Below are positions 21,226 through 33,465 of a DNA stretch of 64,000 nt, piece after piece. The position numbers and the translations under genes were made by a program. This DNA is from Phocoena phocoena (lineage: Eukaryota > Chordata > Mammalia > Artiodactyla > Phocoenidae). The first letter of the stretch is position 1, and the number at the start of each line of letters is the position of its first letter. The stretch is taken from assembly GCF_963924675.1 (NCBI RefSeq), contig NW_027077458.1, positions 124,001 to 188,000 on the forward strand. The letters are read 5' to 3'. The notes under the pieces were generated by a model, which saw only the letters and a program-made list of their open reading frames with translations, searched no databases and was not told where the DNA came from.

Positions 21226-22986
21226 GTGCAGATTTCCTTTACAGGCTTGCTTGGTTCGCCAAAAAGGGCGTATGCGTTTTTTCCTGAATATATTCAGGAA
21301 TATATTCAGGAAAAAACGCATACGCCCTTTTTGGCCAAGTGCATCACTGTCGACGTTCTGCCTCTTTTCCTATGCTTTCAGGACAATTCCAGTCTACCCC
21401 CTGCAATCGTTTTCCTGAAATTCTGCACCACTTTCAAGTCCCCTTCGCAGGCTTACTTCAATATACTTTTGGAAGATAGCTGTCTTTTCTAACTCTGCAG
21501 GTTTGTGAATTACAGTGCCCCTGAGCTCCTTTCTTCAACTCGCTTTCTTGTGAGCTGGGCACAAAACCGCAGGATTGCTTCAGGCCCTAATCTGTTTCCA
21601 GCTGGGCACACTGAGCCTTTGTTTAATTCCTCTTCCTGGTGGGAAATGAGCATTACATTTGCCCGTGCAGACACCTACAGCTAGTCTCTCATTGGTTCTC
21701 CCTATTTCTGTTCATCTTGCACAGAAATTGCAAGCTGTGCCAAAGAGGAGGTTAAAGGCACTGACTCTCCAAGCGGGGAGAGTGTTAGTAAAGCATCTGG
21801 AATGGTGAACCCGAGGACCAGGATACGAAAACTGAGATGCATTTTAAATCGTTTCCCAATCACACGGTGGACGATACTCTGGGTTTCCCATGCATGTTTT
21901 AGCTAGAGGAAGAATCCCTTGAACCTGTAGAGTTGGGAACCATGGAATGGGTACCATGCAGTATGACTTCAAAGGGTCTGCATTTGCTCACCGAAACTCA
22001 CCAGTGCTATCAGCCTGAACTGTCCAGCCTTATGTCTCAACCAGCTCTGGGTGTAGATGTGGTCAATCCCGGTTGCATCACATGCCCTGAGTGAATTATT
22101 TAAGAATTGCTCTCTATTTCACTGTCTTTGTGTTTTGTTTTCGAAATTTATTTTGATAATGGGATTTATCGGATTTTCACTGCTGCGTATCGGCCGCTGT
22201 ACACATGCTTGATTCTCTTACGGAGACATATATATCCGTGGGTTTTAAGATTCTTCCTACTCAGGTATATTCCTAGGCGTTGAATATGTGGTGTTGAGTC
22301 CATTTCGTTGAGCAAGGAGTAGGTCTTGTCTATTACATATTTGGCTTATGGAAAGTTATCTGTGCTAATTTCAGTCTGTGGTTTTATGCAGCACCCCAAG
22401 GCACCTTTCCCCATAAGCAAGCACTAGTTGGTTTTCTAAATTTGAGAACCTGTTCTGTTTTGTAATTCAGTTCATGTGTAGTCAAGTTTACATTCCGTGT
22501 GTTAGTGATATCTTATGATGTTTCGTTTTCTGTGTGACGTAGTTCACATAGAATCACCGTACCTGCATCCACTCACTATGCCGCTACGGGCCTGATGACA
22601 CAGATTTCATTGCTGAGTGATATTGAATTGCACGTACGTGCCACAACTTCTTTATCCATTTTTTGCTTTCTGGGATATTTACCTGGTACTGTAGACGAGC
22701 TTCTTGGGAACACAGCCGTCCCAAACTTTGGGGTGGCTGTCTGTTTTTGATTTTAATTTCCCTAAAGAATAGGACCATAAGTGCAATTGCCATAGGCTGT
22801 GTTGCTTTATATCTTACGTGTTTCAGGGAACACCATACACTTCTTCAGGGTGGCTGTTGGCAATTTACATCATGCCAATCAGCATAACAAGCCTCCCTGT
22901 TCTCCATATCCTGTCCTATCTTTCTGGATTTTACACTTTTTTCAGATGGCCCTTTTGCCCGGGGGGGGCAGTGAGATTTCATTGTA
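21226..22986 (+). repeat. Satellite monomer M10 (1761 bp, haplotype A, longest)
   Basis: The extra length comes mainly from a 12-bp duplication at the palindrome centre, plus a longer G run (CCCGGGGGGGG, 22959-22969). The ORF2 fossil is open at 22584-22793. Confidence 0.95.
21255..21338. repeat. Palindrome of M10 expanded by a 12-bp central duplication
   Basis: AATATATTCAGG occurs twice in tandem (21287-21298 and 21299-21310), shifting the centre. The left arm also has TTCGCC for TTGGCC. The event lies at the hairpin tip. Confidence 0.9.
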
Positions 22987-24731
22987 GTGCAGATTTCTAT
23001 TACAGGCTTGCTTGGTTGGCCAAAATGTGCGTATGCGTTTTTTCCTGAATATATTCAGGAGAAAACGCATACACCCTTTTTGGCCAAGTGCATCATTGTC
23101 GACCTTGTGCCTCTTTTCCTATGCTTTCAGGGCAATTCCAGTCTACCCCCTGCAATCGTTTTCCTGAAATTTTGCCCCGCTGTCAAGTCCCCTTCGCAGG
23201 CTTACTTCAATATATTTTTGGAGGATAGCTGCCATTTATAACTCTGGAGATTTGTGAATTACAGTGCCCCTGAGCTCCTTTCTTCAACTCACTTTCTTGT
23301 GAGCTAGGCACAAAACCGCAGGATTGCTTCAGGCCCTAATCTGTTTCCAGCAGGGCACACTGAGCCTTTGTTTAATTCCTCTTCCTGGTGGGCAATGAGC
23401 GTTACATTTGCCCGTGCAGACACCTACAGCTAGTCTCTCATTGGTTCTCCATATTCCTGTTCATCTTGCACAGAAATTGCAAGCTGTGCCAAAGAGGAGG
23501 TTAAAGGCACTGACTCTCCAAGCGGGGAGAGTGTTAGTAAAGCATCTGGAATGGTGAACCCGAGGACCAGGATACGAAAACTGAGATGCATTTTAAATCG
23601 TTTCCCAATCACACGGTGGACGATACTCTGGGTTTCCCATGCATGTTTTAGCTGGAGGAAGAATCCCATGAACCTGGAGAGTTGGGACCCATGGAATGGG
23701 TACCATGCAGTATGACTTCAAAGGGTCTGCATTTCCTCACCGAAACTCACCAATGCTATCAGCCTGAAGTGTCCAGCCTTATGTCTCAACCAGCTCTGGG
23801 TGTAGATGTGGTCAGTCCCAGTTGCATCACATGCCCTGAGTGAATTGTTTAAGATTTGCTCTCTATTTCACTGTCTTTGTGTTTTGTTTTTGAAATTTAT
23901 TTTGATAATGGGATTTATCGGATTTTCACTGCTGCATTTATGCCGCTGTACACACGCTTGATTCTCTTACGGAGACATATATATCCATGGGTTTTAAGAT
24001 TCTTCCTAGTCAGGTATATTCCTAGCCGTTGAATATGTGGTGTTGAGTCCATTTCTTTGAGCAAGGAGTAGGTCTTGTCTATTACATATTTGGCTTATGG
24101 AAAGTTATCTGTGCTAATTTCAGTCTCTGGTTTTATGCAGCATCCCAACGCACATTTCCCCATAAGCAAGCACTAGTTGGTTTTCAAAATTTGAGACCCT
24201 GTTCTCTTTTGTAATTCAGTTCATGTGTCGTTAAATTTACATTCCGTGTATTAGTGATATCTTATGTTGTTTCTTTTTCTGTGTGACGTAGTTCACCTAG
24301 ATCACCGTACCTGCATCCACTCACTATGCCGCTACGGGCCTGATGACACAGATTTCATTGCTGAGTGATATTGCATTGCACGTACGTGCCACAACTTCTT
24401 TATCCATTTTTTGCTTTCTGGGATACTTACCTTGTACTGTAGACGAGCTTCTTGGGAACACAGCCGTCCCAAACTTTGGGGTGGCTCTCTGTTTTTGATT
24501 TTAATTTCCCTAAGCAAGAGGACCATAAGTGCAATTGCCATAGGCTGTGTTCCTTTGTTTCTTACGTGTTTCCGGAAACACCATACACTTATCCAGGGTG
24601 CTGTTGGCAATTTACATCCTCCCAATCAGCATAACAAGGATCCATGTTCTCCATATCCTGTCATACCTTTCTGGATTTTACACTTTTTTCAGATGGCCCT
24701 TTTGCCCGGGGGGCAGTGAGACTTCATTGTA
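22987..24731 (+). repeat. Satellite monomer M11 (1745 bp, haplotype A', AGCAAGAGG variant)
   Basis: The palindrome at 23016-23087 has several mismatches (AAAATGTGCG, GGAGAAAAC, TACACCC). The L1-derived part has CCCTAAGCAAGAGGACC and GTGTTCCTTT, shared with M27 and M33. The ORF2 fossil is open at 24332-24625. Confidence 0.95.
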
Positions 24732-26477
24732 GTGCAGATTTCCTTTACAGGCTTGCTTGGTTGGCCAAAAAGGGCGTATGCGTTTTTTCCTGAATATATT
24801 CAGGAAAAAACACATACGCCCTTTTTGGCCAAGTGCATCATTGTCGACGTTCTGCCTCTTTTCCTATGCTTTCATTGCAATTCCAGTCTACCCCCTGCAG
24901 TGCTTTTCCTGAAACTCTGCCCCGCTTTCAAGTCCCCTTCGCAGGCTTACTTCAATATATTTTTGGAGGATAGCTGTCATTTATAACTCTGCAGGTTTGT
25001 GAATTACAGTGACCCTGAGCTCCTTTCTTCAACTCGCTTTCTTGTGAGCTGTGCCAAAACCGCAGGATTGCTTCAGGCCCTAATCTGTTTCCAGCAGGGC
25101 ACACTGAGCCTTTGTTTAATTCCTCTTCCTGGTGGGCAATGAGCGTTACATTTGCCCGTGCAGACACCTACAGCTAGTCTCTCATTGGTTCTCCCTATTC
25201 CTGTTCATCTTGCACAGAAATTGCAAGCTGTGCCAAAGAGGAGGTTAAAGACACTGACTCTCCAAGCGGGGAGAGTGTTAGTAAAGCATCTGGAATGGTG
25301 AACACGAGGTCCAGGATACGAAAACTGAGATGCCTTTTAAATCGTTTCCCAATCACACGGTGGACGATACTCTGGGTTTCCCATGCATGTTTTAGCTGGA
25401 GGAAGAATCCCTTGAACCTGGAGAGTTGGGACCCACGGAATGGGTACCATGCAGTATGACTTCAAAGGGTCTGCATTTGCTCACCGAAACTCACCAATGC
25501 TATCAGCCTGAAGTGTCCAGCCTTATGTCTCAACCAGCTCTGGGTGTAGATGTGGTGAATCCCGGTTGCATCACATGCCCTGAGTGAATTATTTAAGAAT
25601 TGCTCTCTATTTCACTGTCTTTGTGTTTTGTTTTCGAAATTTATTTTGATAATGGGATTTATCGGATTTTCACTGCTGCGTTTCGGCCGCTGTACACACG
25701 CTTGATTCTCTTACGGAGACATATATATCCATGGGTTTTAAGATTCTTCCTAGTGAGATATATTCCTAGGCGTTGATTATGTGGTGTTGAGTCCATTTCG
25801 TTGAGCAAGGAGTAGGTCTTGTCTATTATATATTTGGCTTATGGAATGTTATCTGTGCTAATTTCAGTCTCTGGTTTTATGCAGCACCTGAAGGCACCTT
25901 TCCCCATAAGCAAGCACTAGTTGGTTTTCTAAATTTGAGACCCTGTTCTGTTTTGTAATTCAGTTCATGTGTAGTCAAGTTTACATTCCGTGTATTAGTG
26001 ATATCTTATGATGTTTCTTTTTCTGTGTGACGTAGTTCACGTAGAATCACCGTACCTGCATCCACTCACTATGCCGCTACGGGCCTGATGACACAGATTT
26101 CATTGCTGGGTGATATTGCATTGTACGTACGTGCCACAACTTCTTTATCCATTTTTTGCTTTCTGGGATATTTACCTGATACTGTAGACGAGCTTCTTTT
26201 GAACACAGCTGTCCCAAATATTGGGGTGGCTGTCTGTTTTTGATTTTAATTTCCCTAAGCTATAGGACCATAAGTGGAAATGCCATAGGCTGTGTTGCTT
26301 TGTTTCTTACGTGTTTCAGGAAACACCATACACTTCTCCAGGGTGGCTGCTGGCAATTTACATCCTGCCAATCAGCATAACAAGGCTCCCTGTTCTCCAT
26401 ATCCTGTCCTACCTTTCTGGATTTTACACTTTTTTCAGATGGCCCACTTGCCCGGGGGGCAGTGAGACTTCATTGTA
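24732..26477 (+). repeat. Satellite monomer M12 (1746 bp, haplotype B)
   Basis: The palindrome at 24761-24832 has one mismatch (AAAAAACACATACG). The L1 part has CTTCTTTTGAACACAGC. Confidence 0.95.
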
Positions 26478-28224
26478 GTGCAGATTTCCTTTACAGGCTT
26501 GCTTGGTTGGCCAAAAAGGGCGTATGCGTTTTTTCCTGAATATATTCAGGAAAAAACGCATACGCCCGTTTTGGCCAAGTACATCATTGTCGACGTTCTG
26601 CCTCTTTTCCTATGCTTTCAGGGCAATTCCAGTCTACCCCCTGCAATGGTTTTCCTGAAACTCTGCCTCGCTTTCAAGTCCCCTTCGCAGGCTTACTTCA
26701 ATATATTTTTGGAGGATAGCTGTCATTTATAACTCTGCAGGTTTGTGAATTACAGTGCCCCTGAGCTCCTTTCTTCAACTCGCTTTCTTGTGAGCTCGGC
26801 ACAAAACCGCAGGATTGCTTCAGTCCCTAATCTGTTTCCAGCAGTGCACACTGAGCCTTTGTTTAATTCCTCTTCCTGGTGGGCAATGAGCGTTACATTT
26901 GCCCGTGCAGACACCTACAGCTAGTCTCTCATTGGTTCTCCCTATTCCTGTTCATCTTGCACAGAAATTGCAAGCTGTGCCAAAGAGGAGGTTAAAGGCA
27001 CTGACTCTCCAAGCGGGGAGAGTGTTAGTAAAGCATCTGGAATGTTGAACCCGAGGACCAGGATACGAAAACTGAGATGCATTTTAAATCGTTTCCCAAT
27101 CACACGGTGGACGATACTCTGGGTTTCCCATGCATGTTTCAGCTAGAGGAAGAATCCCTTTAACCTGGAGAGTTGGGACCCATGGAATGGGTACCATGCA
27201 GTATGACTTCAAAGGGTCTGCATTTGCTCACCGAAACTCACCAATGCTATCAGCCTGAAGTGTCCAGCCTTATGTCTCAACCAGCTCTGGGTGTAGATGT
27301 GGTCAATCCCGGTTGCATCACATGCCCTGGGTGAATTATTTAAGAATTGCTCTCTATTTCACTGTCTTTGTGTTTTGTTTTCGAAATTTATTTTGATAAT
27401 GGGATTTATGGGATTTTCACTGCTGCGTTTCGGCCGCAGTACACACGCTTGATTCTCTTACGGAGACATATATATCCATGGGTTTTAAGATTCTTCCTAG
27501 TCAGGTATATTCCTAGGCATTGAATATGTGGTGTTGGGTCCATTTCGTTGAGCAAGGAGTAGGTCTTGTCTATTACATATTTGGCTTATGGAAAGTTATC
27601 TGTGCTAATTTCAGTCTCTGGTTTTATGCAGTACCCCAAGGCACCTTTCCCCATAAGCAAGCACTAGTTGGTTTTCTAAATTTGAGAACCTGTTCTGTTT
27701 TGTAATTCAGTTCATGTGTAGTCAAGTTTACATTCCGTGTATTAGTGATATCTTATGATGTTTCTTTTTCTGTGTGACGTAGTTCACGTAGAATCACCAT
27801 ACCTGCATCCACTCACTATGCCGCTACGGGCCTGATGACACAGATTTCATTGCTGAGTGATATTGCATTGTACGTACGTGCCACAACTTCTTTATCCATT
27901 TTTTGCTTTCTGGGATATTTACCTGATACTGTAGACGAGCTTCTTGTGAACACAGCCGTCCCAAATATTGGGGTCGCTGTCTGTTTTTGATTTTAATTTC
28001 CGTAAGCTATAGGACCATAAGTTGAAGTGCCATAGGCTGTGTTGCTTTGTTTCTTACGTGTTTCTGGAAACACCATACACTACTCCAGGGTGGCTGTTGG
28101 CAATTTACATCCTGCCAATCAGCATAACAAGGCTCCCTGTTCTCCATATCCTGTCCTACCTTTCTGGATTTTACACTTTTTTCAGATGGCCCTTTTGCCC
28201 AGGGGACAGTGAGACTTCATTGTA
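26478..28224 (+). repeat. Satellite monomer M13 (1747 bp, haplotype B)
   Basis: The palindrome at 26507-26578 has one mismatch (CGCCCGTTTTGG). Confidence 0.95.
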
Positions 28225-29971
28225 GTGCAGATTTCCTTTACAGGCTTGCTTGGTTGGCCAAAAAGGGCGTATGCGTTTTTTCCTGAATATATTCAGGAAA
28301 AAACGCATACGCCCTTTTTGGCCAAGTGCATCATTGTCGACGTTCTGCCTCTTTTCCTATGCTTTCAGGGCAATTCCAGTCTACCCCCTGCAATCGTTTT
28401 CCTGAAATTCTGCCCCGCTTTCAAGTCCCCTTCGCAGGCTTACTTCAATATATTTTTGGAGGATAGCTGTCATTTATAACTCTGCAGGTTTGTGAATTAC
28501 AGTGCCCCTGAGCTCCTTTCTTCAACTCGCTTTCTTGTGAGCTGGGCACAAAACCGCAGGATTGCTTCTGGCCCTAATCTGTTTTCAGAAGGGCACGCTG
28601 AGCCTTTGTTTAATTCCTCTTCCTGGTGGGAAATGAGCGTTACATTTGCCCGTGCAGACACCTACAGCTAGTCTCTCATTGTTTCTCCCTATTCCTGTTC
28701 ATCTTGCAAAGAAATTGCAAGCTGTGCCAAACAGGAGGTTAAAGGCACTGACTCTCCAAGCGGGGAGAGTGTTAGTAAAGCATTTGGAATGGTGAAGCCG
28801 AGGACCAGGATACGAAAACTGAGATGCATTTCAAATCGTTTCCCAATCACACGGTGGACGATACTCTGGGTTTCCCATGCATGTTTTAGCTGGAGAAAGA
28901 ATGCCTTGAACCTGGAGAGTTGGGATCCATGGAATGGGTACCATGCAGTATGACTTCAAAGGGTCTGCATTTGCTCACCGAAACTCACCAATGCTATCAG
29001 CCTGAACTGTCCAGCCTTATGTCTCAAACAGCTCTGGGTGTAGATGTGGTCAATACCGGTTGCATCACCTGCCCTGAGTGAATTATTTAAGAATTGCTCT
29101 CTATTTCACTGTCTTTGTGTTTTGTTTTCGAAATGTATTTTGATAATGGGATTTATCGGATTTTCACTGCTGCGTTTCGGCCGCTGTACACACGCTTGAT
29201 TGTCTTACAGAGACATATATATCCATGGGTTTTAAGATTCTTCCTAGTCAGGTATATTCCTAGGCGTTGAATATGTGGTGTTGGGTCCATTTCGTTGAGC
29301 AAAGAGTAGGTCTTGTCTATTACATAGTTGGCTTATGGAAAGTTATCTGTGCTAATTTCAGTCTCTGGTTTTATGCAGCACCCCAAGGCACGTTTTCCCA
29401 TAAGCAAGCACTAGTTGGTTTTCTAAATTTGAGACCCTGTTCTGTTTTGTAATTCAGTTCATGTGTAGTCAAGTTTACATTCCGTGTATTAATAATATCT
29501 TATGATGTTTCTTTTTCTGTGTGACGTAGTTCACGTAGAATCACCGTACCTGCATCCACTCACTATGCCGCTACGGGCCTGATGACACAGATTTCATTTC
29601 TGAGTGATATTGCATTGTACGTACGTGCCACAACTTCTTTATCCATATTTTGCTTTCTGGGATATTTACCTGATACTGTAGACGAGCTTCTTGTGAACAC
29701 AGCCGTCCCAAATATTGGGGTGGCTGTCTGTTTTTGATTTTAATTTCCGTAAGCTATAGGACCATAAGTGGAAGTGCCATAGGCTGTGTTGCTTTGTTTC
29801 TTATGTGTTGCAGGAAACACCATACACTTCTCCAGGGTGGCTGCTGGCAATTTACATCCTGCCAATCAGCATAACAAGACTCCCTGTTCTCCATATCCTG
29901 TCCTACCTTTCTGGATTTTACACTTTTCTCAGATGGCCCTTTTGCCCGGGGGGCTGTGAGACTTCATTGTA
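28225..29971 (+). repeat. Satellite monomer M14 (1747 bp, haplotype B)
   Basis: It carries a perfect palindrome. Private changes include GTATTAATAATATC near 29487. Confidence 0.95.
28254..28325. repeat. Perfect 72-bp palindrome of M14
   Basis: All 36 base pairs match between the arms. Confidence 0.9.
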
Positions 29972-31718
29972 GTGCAGATTTCCTTTACAGGCTTGCTTGG
30001 TTGGCCAAAAAGTGCGTATGCGTTTTTTCCTGAATATATTCAGGAAAAAACGCATACGCCCTTTTTGGCCAAGTGCATCATTGTCGACGTTGTGCCTCTT
30101 TTCCTATGCTTTCAGGGCAATTCCAGTCTACCCCCTGCAGTCGTTTTCCTGAAACTCTGCCTCGCTTTCAAGTCCCCTTCGCAGGCTTACTTCAATATAT
30201 TTTTCGAGGATAGCTGTCATTTATAACTCTGCAGGTGTGTGAATTACAGTGCCCCTGAGCTCCTTTCTTCAACTCGCTTTCTTCTGAGCTGGGCACAAAA
30301 CCGCAGGATTGCTTCAGGCCCTAATCTGTTTCCGGCAGGGCATGCTGAGCCTTTGGTTAATTCCTCTTCCTGGTGGGAAATGAGCGTTACATTTGCCCGT
30401 GCAGACACCTACAGCTAGTCTCTCATTGGTTCTCCCTATTCCTGTTCATCTTGCACAGAAATTGCAAGCTGTGCCAAAGAGGAGGTTAAAGGCACTGACT
30501 CTCCAAGCAGGGAGAGTGTTAGTAAAGCATCTGGAATGGTGAACCCGAGGACCAGGATACCAAAACTGAGATGCATTTTAAATCATTTCCCAATCACACG
30601 GTGGACGATACTCTGGGTTTCCCATGCATGTTTTAGCTGGAGGAAGAATCCCTTGAACCTGGAGAGTTGGGACCCATGGAATGGGTACCATGCAGTATGA
30701 CTTCAAAGGGTCTGCATTTGCTCACCGAAACTCACCAGTGCTATCAGCCTAAACTGTCCAGCCTTATGTCTCAACCAGCTCTGGGTGTAGATGTGGTCAA
30801 TACCGGTTGCATCACCTGCCCTGAGTGAATTATTTAAGAATTGCTCTCTATTTCACTGTCTTTGTGTTTTGTTTTCGAAATTTATTTTGATAATGGGATT
30901 TATCGGATTTTCACTGCTGCGTTTCGGCCGCTGTACACACGCTTGATTCTCTTACAGAGACATATATATCCATGGGTTTTAAGATTCTTCCTAGTCAGGT
31001 ATATTCCTAGGCGTTGAATATGGGGTGTTGGGTCCATTTTGTTGAGCAAGGAGTAGGTCTTGTCTATTACATATTTGGCTTATGGAAAGTTATCTCTGCT
31101 AATTTCAGTCTCTGGTTTTATGCAGCACCCCAACGCACCTTTCCCCATAAGCAAGCATTAGTTTGTTTTCTAAATTTGAGACCCTGTTCTGTTTTGTAAT
31201 TCAGTTCATGTGTAGTCAAGTTTACATTCCGTGTATTAGTGATATCTTATGATGTTTCTTTTTCTGTGTGACGTAGTTCACGTAGAATCACCGTACCTGC
31301 ATCCACTCACTATGCCGCTACGGGCCTGATGACACAGATTTCATGGCTGAGTGATACTGCATTGCACGTACGTGCCACAACTTCTTTATCCATTTTTTGC
31401 TTTCTGGGATATTTACCTGGTACTGTAGACGACCTTCTTGGGAACACAGCCGTCCCAAAGTTTGGGGTGGCTCTCTGTTTTTGATTTTAATTTCCCTAAG
31501 GAATAGGATCATAAGTGCAATTGCCATAGGCTGTGTTGCTTTGTTTCTTACGTGTTTCAGGAAACACCATACACTTCTCCAGGGTGGCTGCTGGCAATTT
31601 ACATCCTGCCAATCAGCATAACAAGGCTCCCTGTTCTCCATATCCTGTCTTACCTTTCTGGATTTTACACTTTTTTCAGATGGCCCTTTTGCCCGGGGGG
31701 CAGTGAGACTTCATTGTA
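29972..31718 (+). repeat. Satellite monomer M15 (1747 bp, haplotype A)
   Basis: The palindrome at 30001-30072 has one mismatch (AAAGTGCG). The ORF2 fossil is open over its full 107 codons (31318-31641). Confidence 0.95.
31318..31641 (-). pseudogene. Antisense L1 ORF2 fossil, representative of haplotype A monomers
   Basis: A 107-codon minus-strand frame contains QPPWRSVWCFLK and, about 66 residues later, WIKKLWHVRAMQYHSAMK. These match the order and spacing of conserved strings in the C-terminal part of L1 ORF2, so the frame is the original coding frame of the captured L1. The middle part has lost recognisable similarity. Similar open copies lie in M3, M9, M18, M19, M21, M22, M27 and M32; haplotype B monomers have stops. 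There is no start context, domain or catalytic residue to suggest function. Confidence 0.75.
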
Positions 31719-33465
31719 GTGCAGATTTCCTTTACAGGCTTGCTTGGTTGGCCAAAAAGGGCCTATGCGTTTTTTCCTGAATATATTCAGGAAAAAACGC
31801 ATACGCCCTTTTTGGCCAAGTGCATCATTGTCGACGTTGTGCCTCTTTTCCTATGCTTTCAGGGCAATTCCAGTCTACCCCCTGCAATCGTTTTCCTGAA
31901 ATTCTGCCCCGCTTTCAAGTCCCCTTCGCAGGCTTACTTCAATATACTTTTGGAAGATAGCTGTCATTTATAACTCTGCAGGTTTGTGAATTACAGTGCC
32001 CCTGAGCTCCTTTCTTCAACTCGCTTTCTTGTGAGCTGGGCACAAAACCGCAGGATTGCTTCAGGCCCTAATCTGTTTTTAGCAGGGCACACTGAGCCTT
32101 TGTTTAATTCCTCTTCCTGGTGGGCAATGAGCGTTACATTTGCCCGTGCAGACACCTACAGCTAGTCTCTCATTGGTTCTCCCTATTCCTGTTCATCTTG
32201 CACAGAAATTGCAAGCTGTGCCAAACAGGAGGTTAAAGGCACTGACTCTCCAAGCAGGGAGAGTGTTAGTAAAGCATCTGGAATGGTGAACCCGAGGACA
32301 AGGATACGAAAACTGAGATGCATTTTAAATCGTTTCCCAATCACACGGTGGACGATACTCTGGGTTTCCCATGCATATTTTAGCTGGAGGAAGAATCCCT
32401 TGAACCTGGAGAGTTGGGACCCATGGAATGGGTACCATGCAGTATGACTTCAAAGGGTCTGCATTTGCTCACCGAAACTCACCAATGCTATCAGCCTGAA
32501 GTGTCCAGCCTTATATCTCAACCAGCTCTGGGTGTAGATGTGTTAAATCCCGGTTGCATCACATGCCCTGAGTGAATTATTTAAGAATTGCTCTCTATTT
32601 CACTGTCTTTGTATTTTGTTTTCGAAATTTATTTTGATAATGGGATTTATCGGATTTTCACTGCTGCGTTTCGGCCGCTGTACACACGCTTGATTCTCTT
32701 ACAGAGACATATATATCCATGGGTTTTAAGATTCTTCCTAGTCAGGTATATTCCTAGGCATTGAATATGTGGTGTTGGGTCCATTTCGTTGAGCAAGGCG
32801 TAGGTCTTGTCTATTACATATTTGGCTTATGGAAAGTTATCTGTGCTAATTTCAGTCTCTGGTTTTATGCAGCACCCCAAGGCACCTTTCCCCATAAGCA
32901 AGCACTAGTTGGTTTTCTAAATTTGAGACCCTGTTCTGTTTTGTAATTCAGTTCATGTGTAGTCAAGTTTACATTCCGTGTATTAGTGATATCTTATGAT
33001 GTTTCTTTTTCTGTGTGACGTAGTTCACGTAGAATCACCGTACCTGCATCCACTCACTATGCCGCTACGGGCCTGATGACACAGATTTCATTGCTGAGTG
33101 ATATTGCATTGCACGTACGTGCCACAACTTCTTTATGCATTTTTTGCTTTCTGGGATATTTACCTGGTACTGTAGACGAGCTTCTTGTGAACACAGCCTT
33201 CCCAAATATTGGGGTGGCTGTCTGTTTTTGATTTCAATTTCCGTAAGCTATAGGACCATAAGTGGAAGTGCCATAGGCTGTGTTGCTTTGTATCTTACGT
33301 GTTTCAGGATACACCATACACATCACCAGGATGGCTGCTGGCAATTTACATCCTGCCAATCAGCATAACAAGGCTCCCTGTTCCCCATATCCTGTCCTAC
33401 CTTTCTGGATTTTACACTTTTTTCAGATGGCCCTTTTGCCTGGGGGGCAGTGAGACTTCATTGTA
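31719..33465 (+). repeat. Satellite monomer M16 (1747 bp, A/B mosaic)
   Basis: The palindrome at 31748-31819 has one mismatch (GGGCCTATG). The L1-derived part is class A up to ACCTGGTACTG (33162-33172), then class B from CTTCTTGTGAAC (33181 on), so a switch lies within about 20 bp. Confidence 0.95.
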
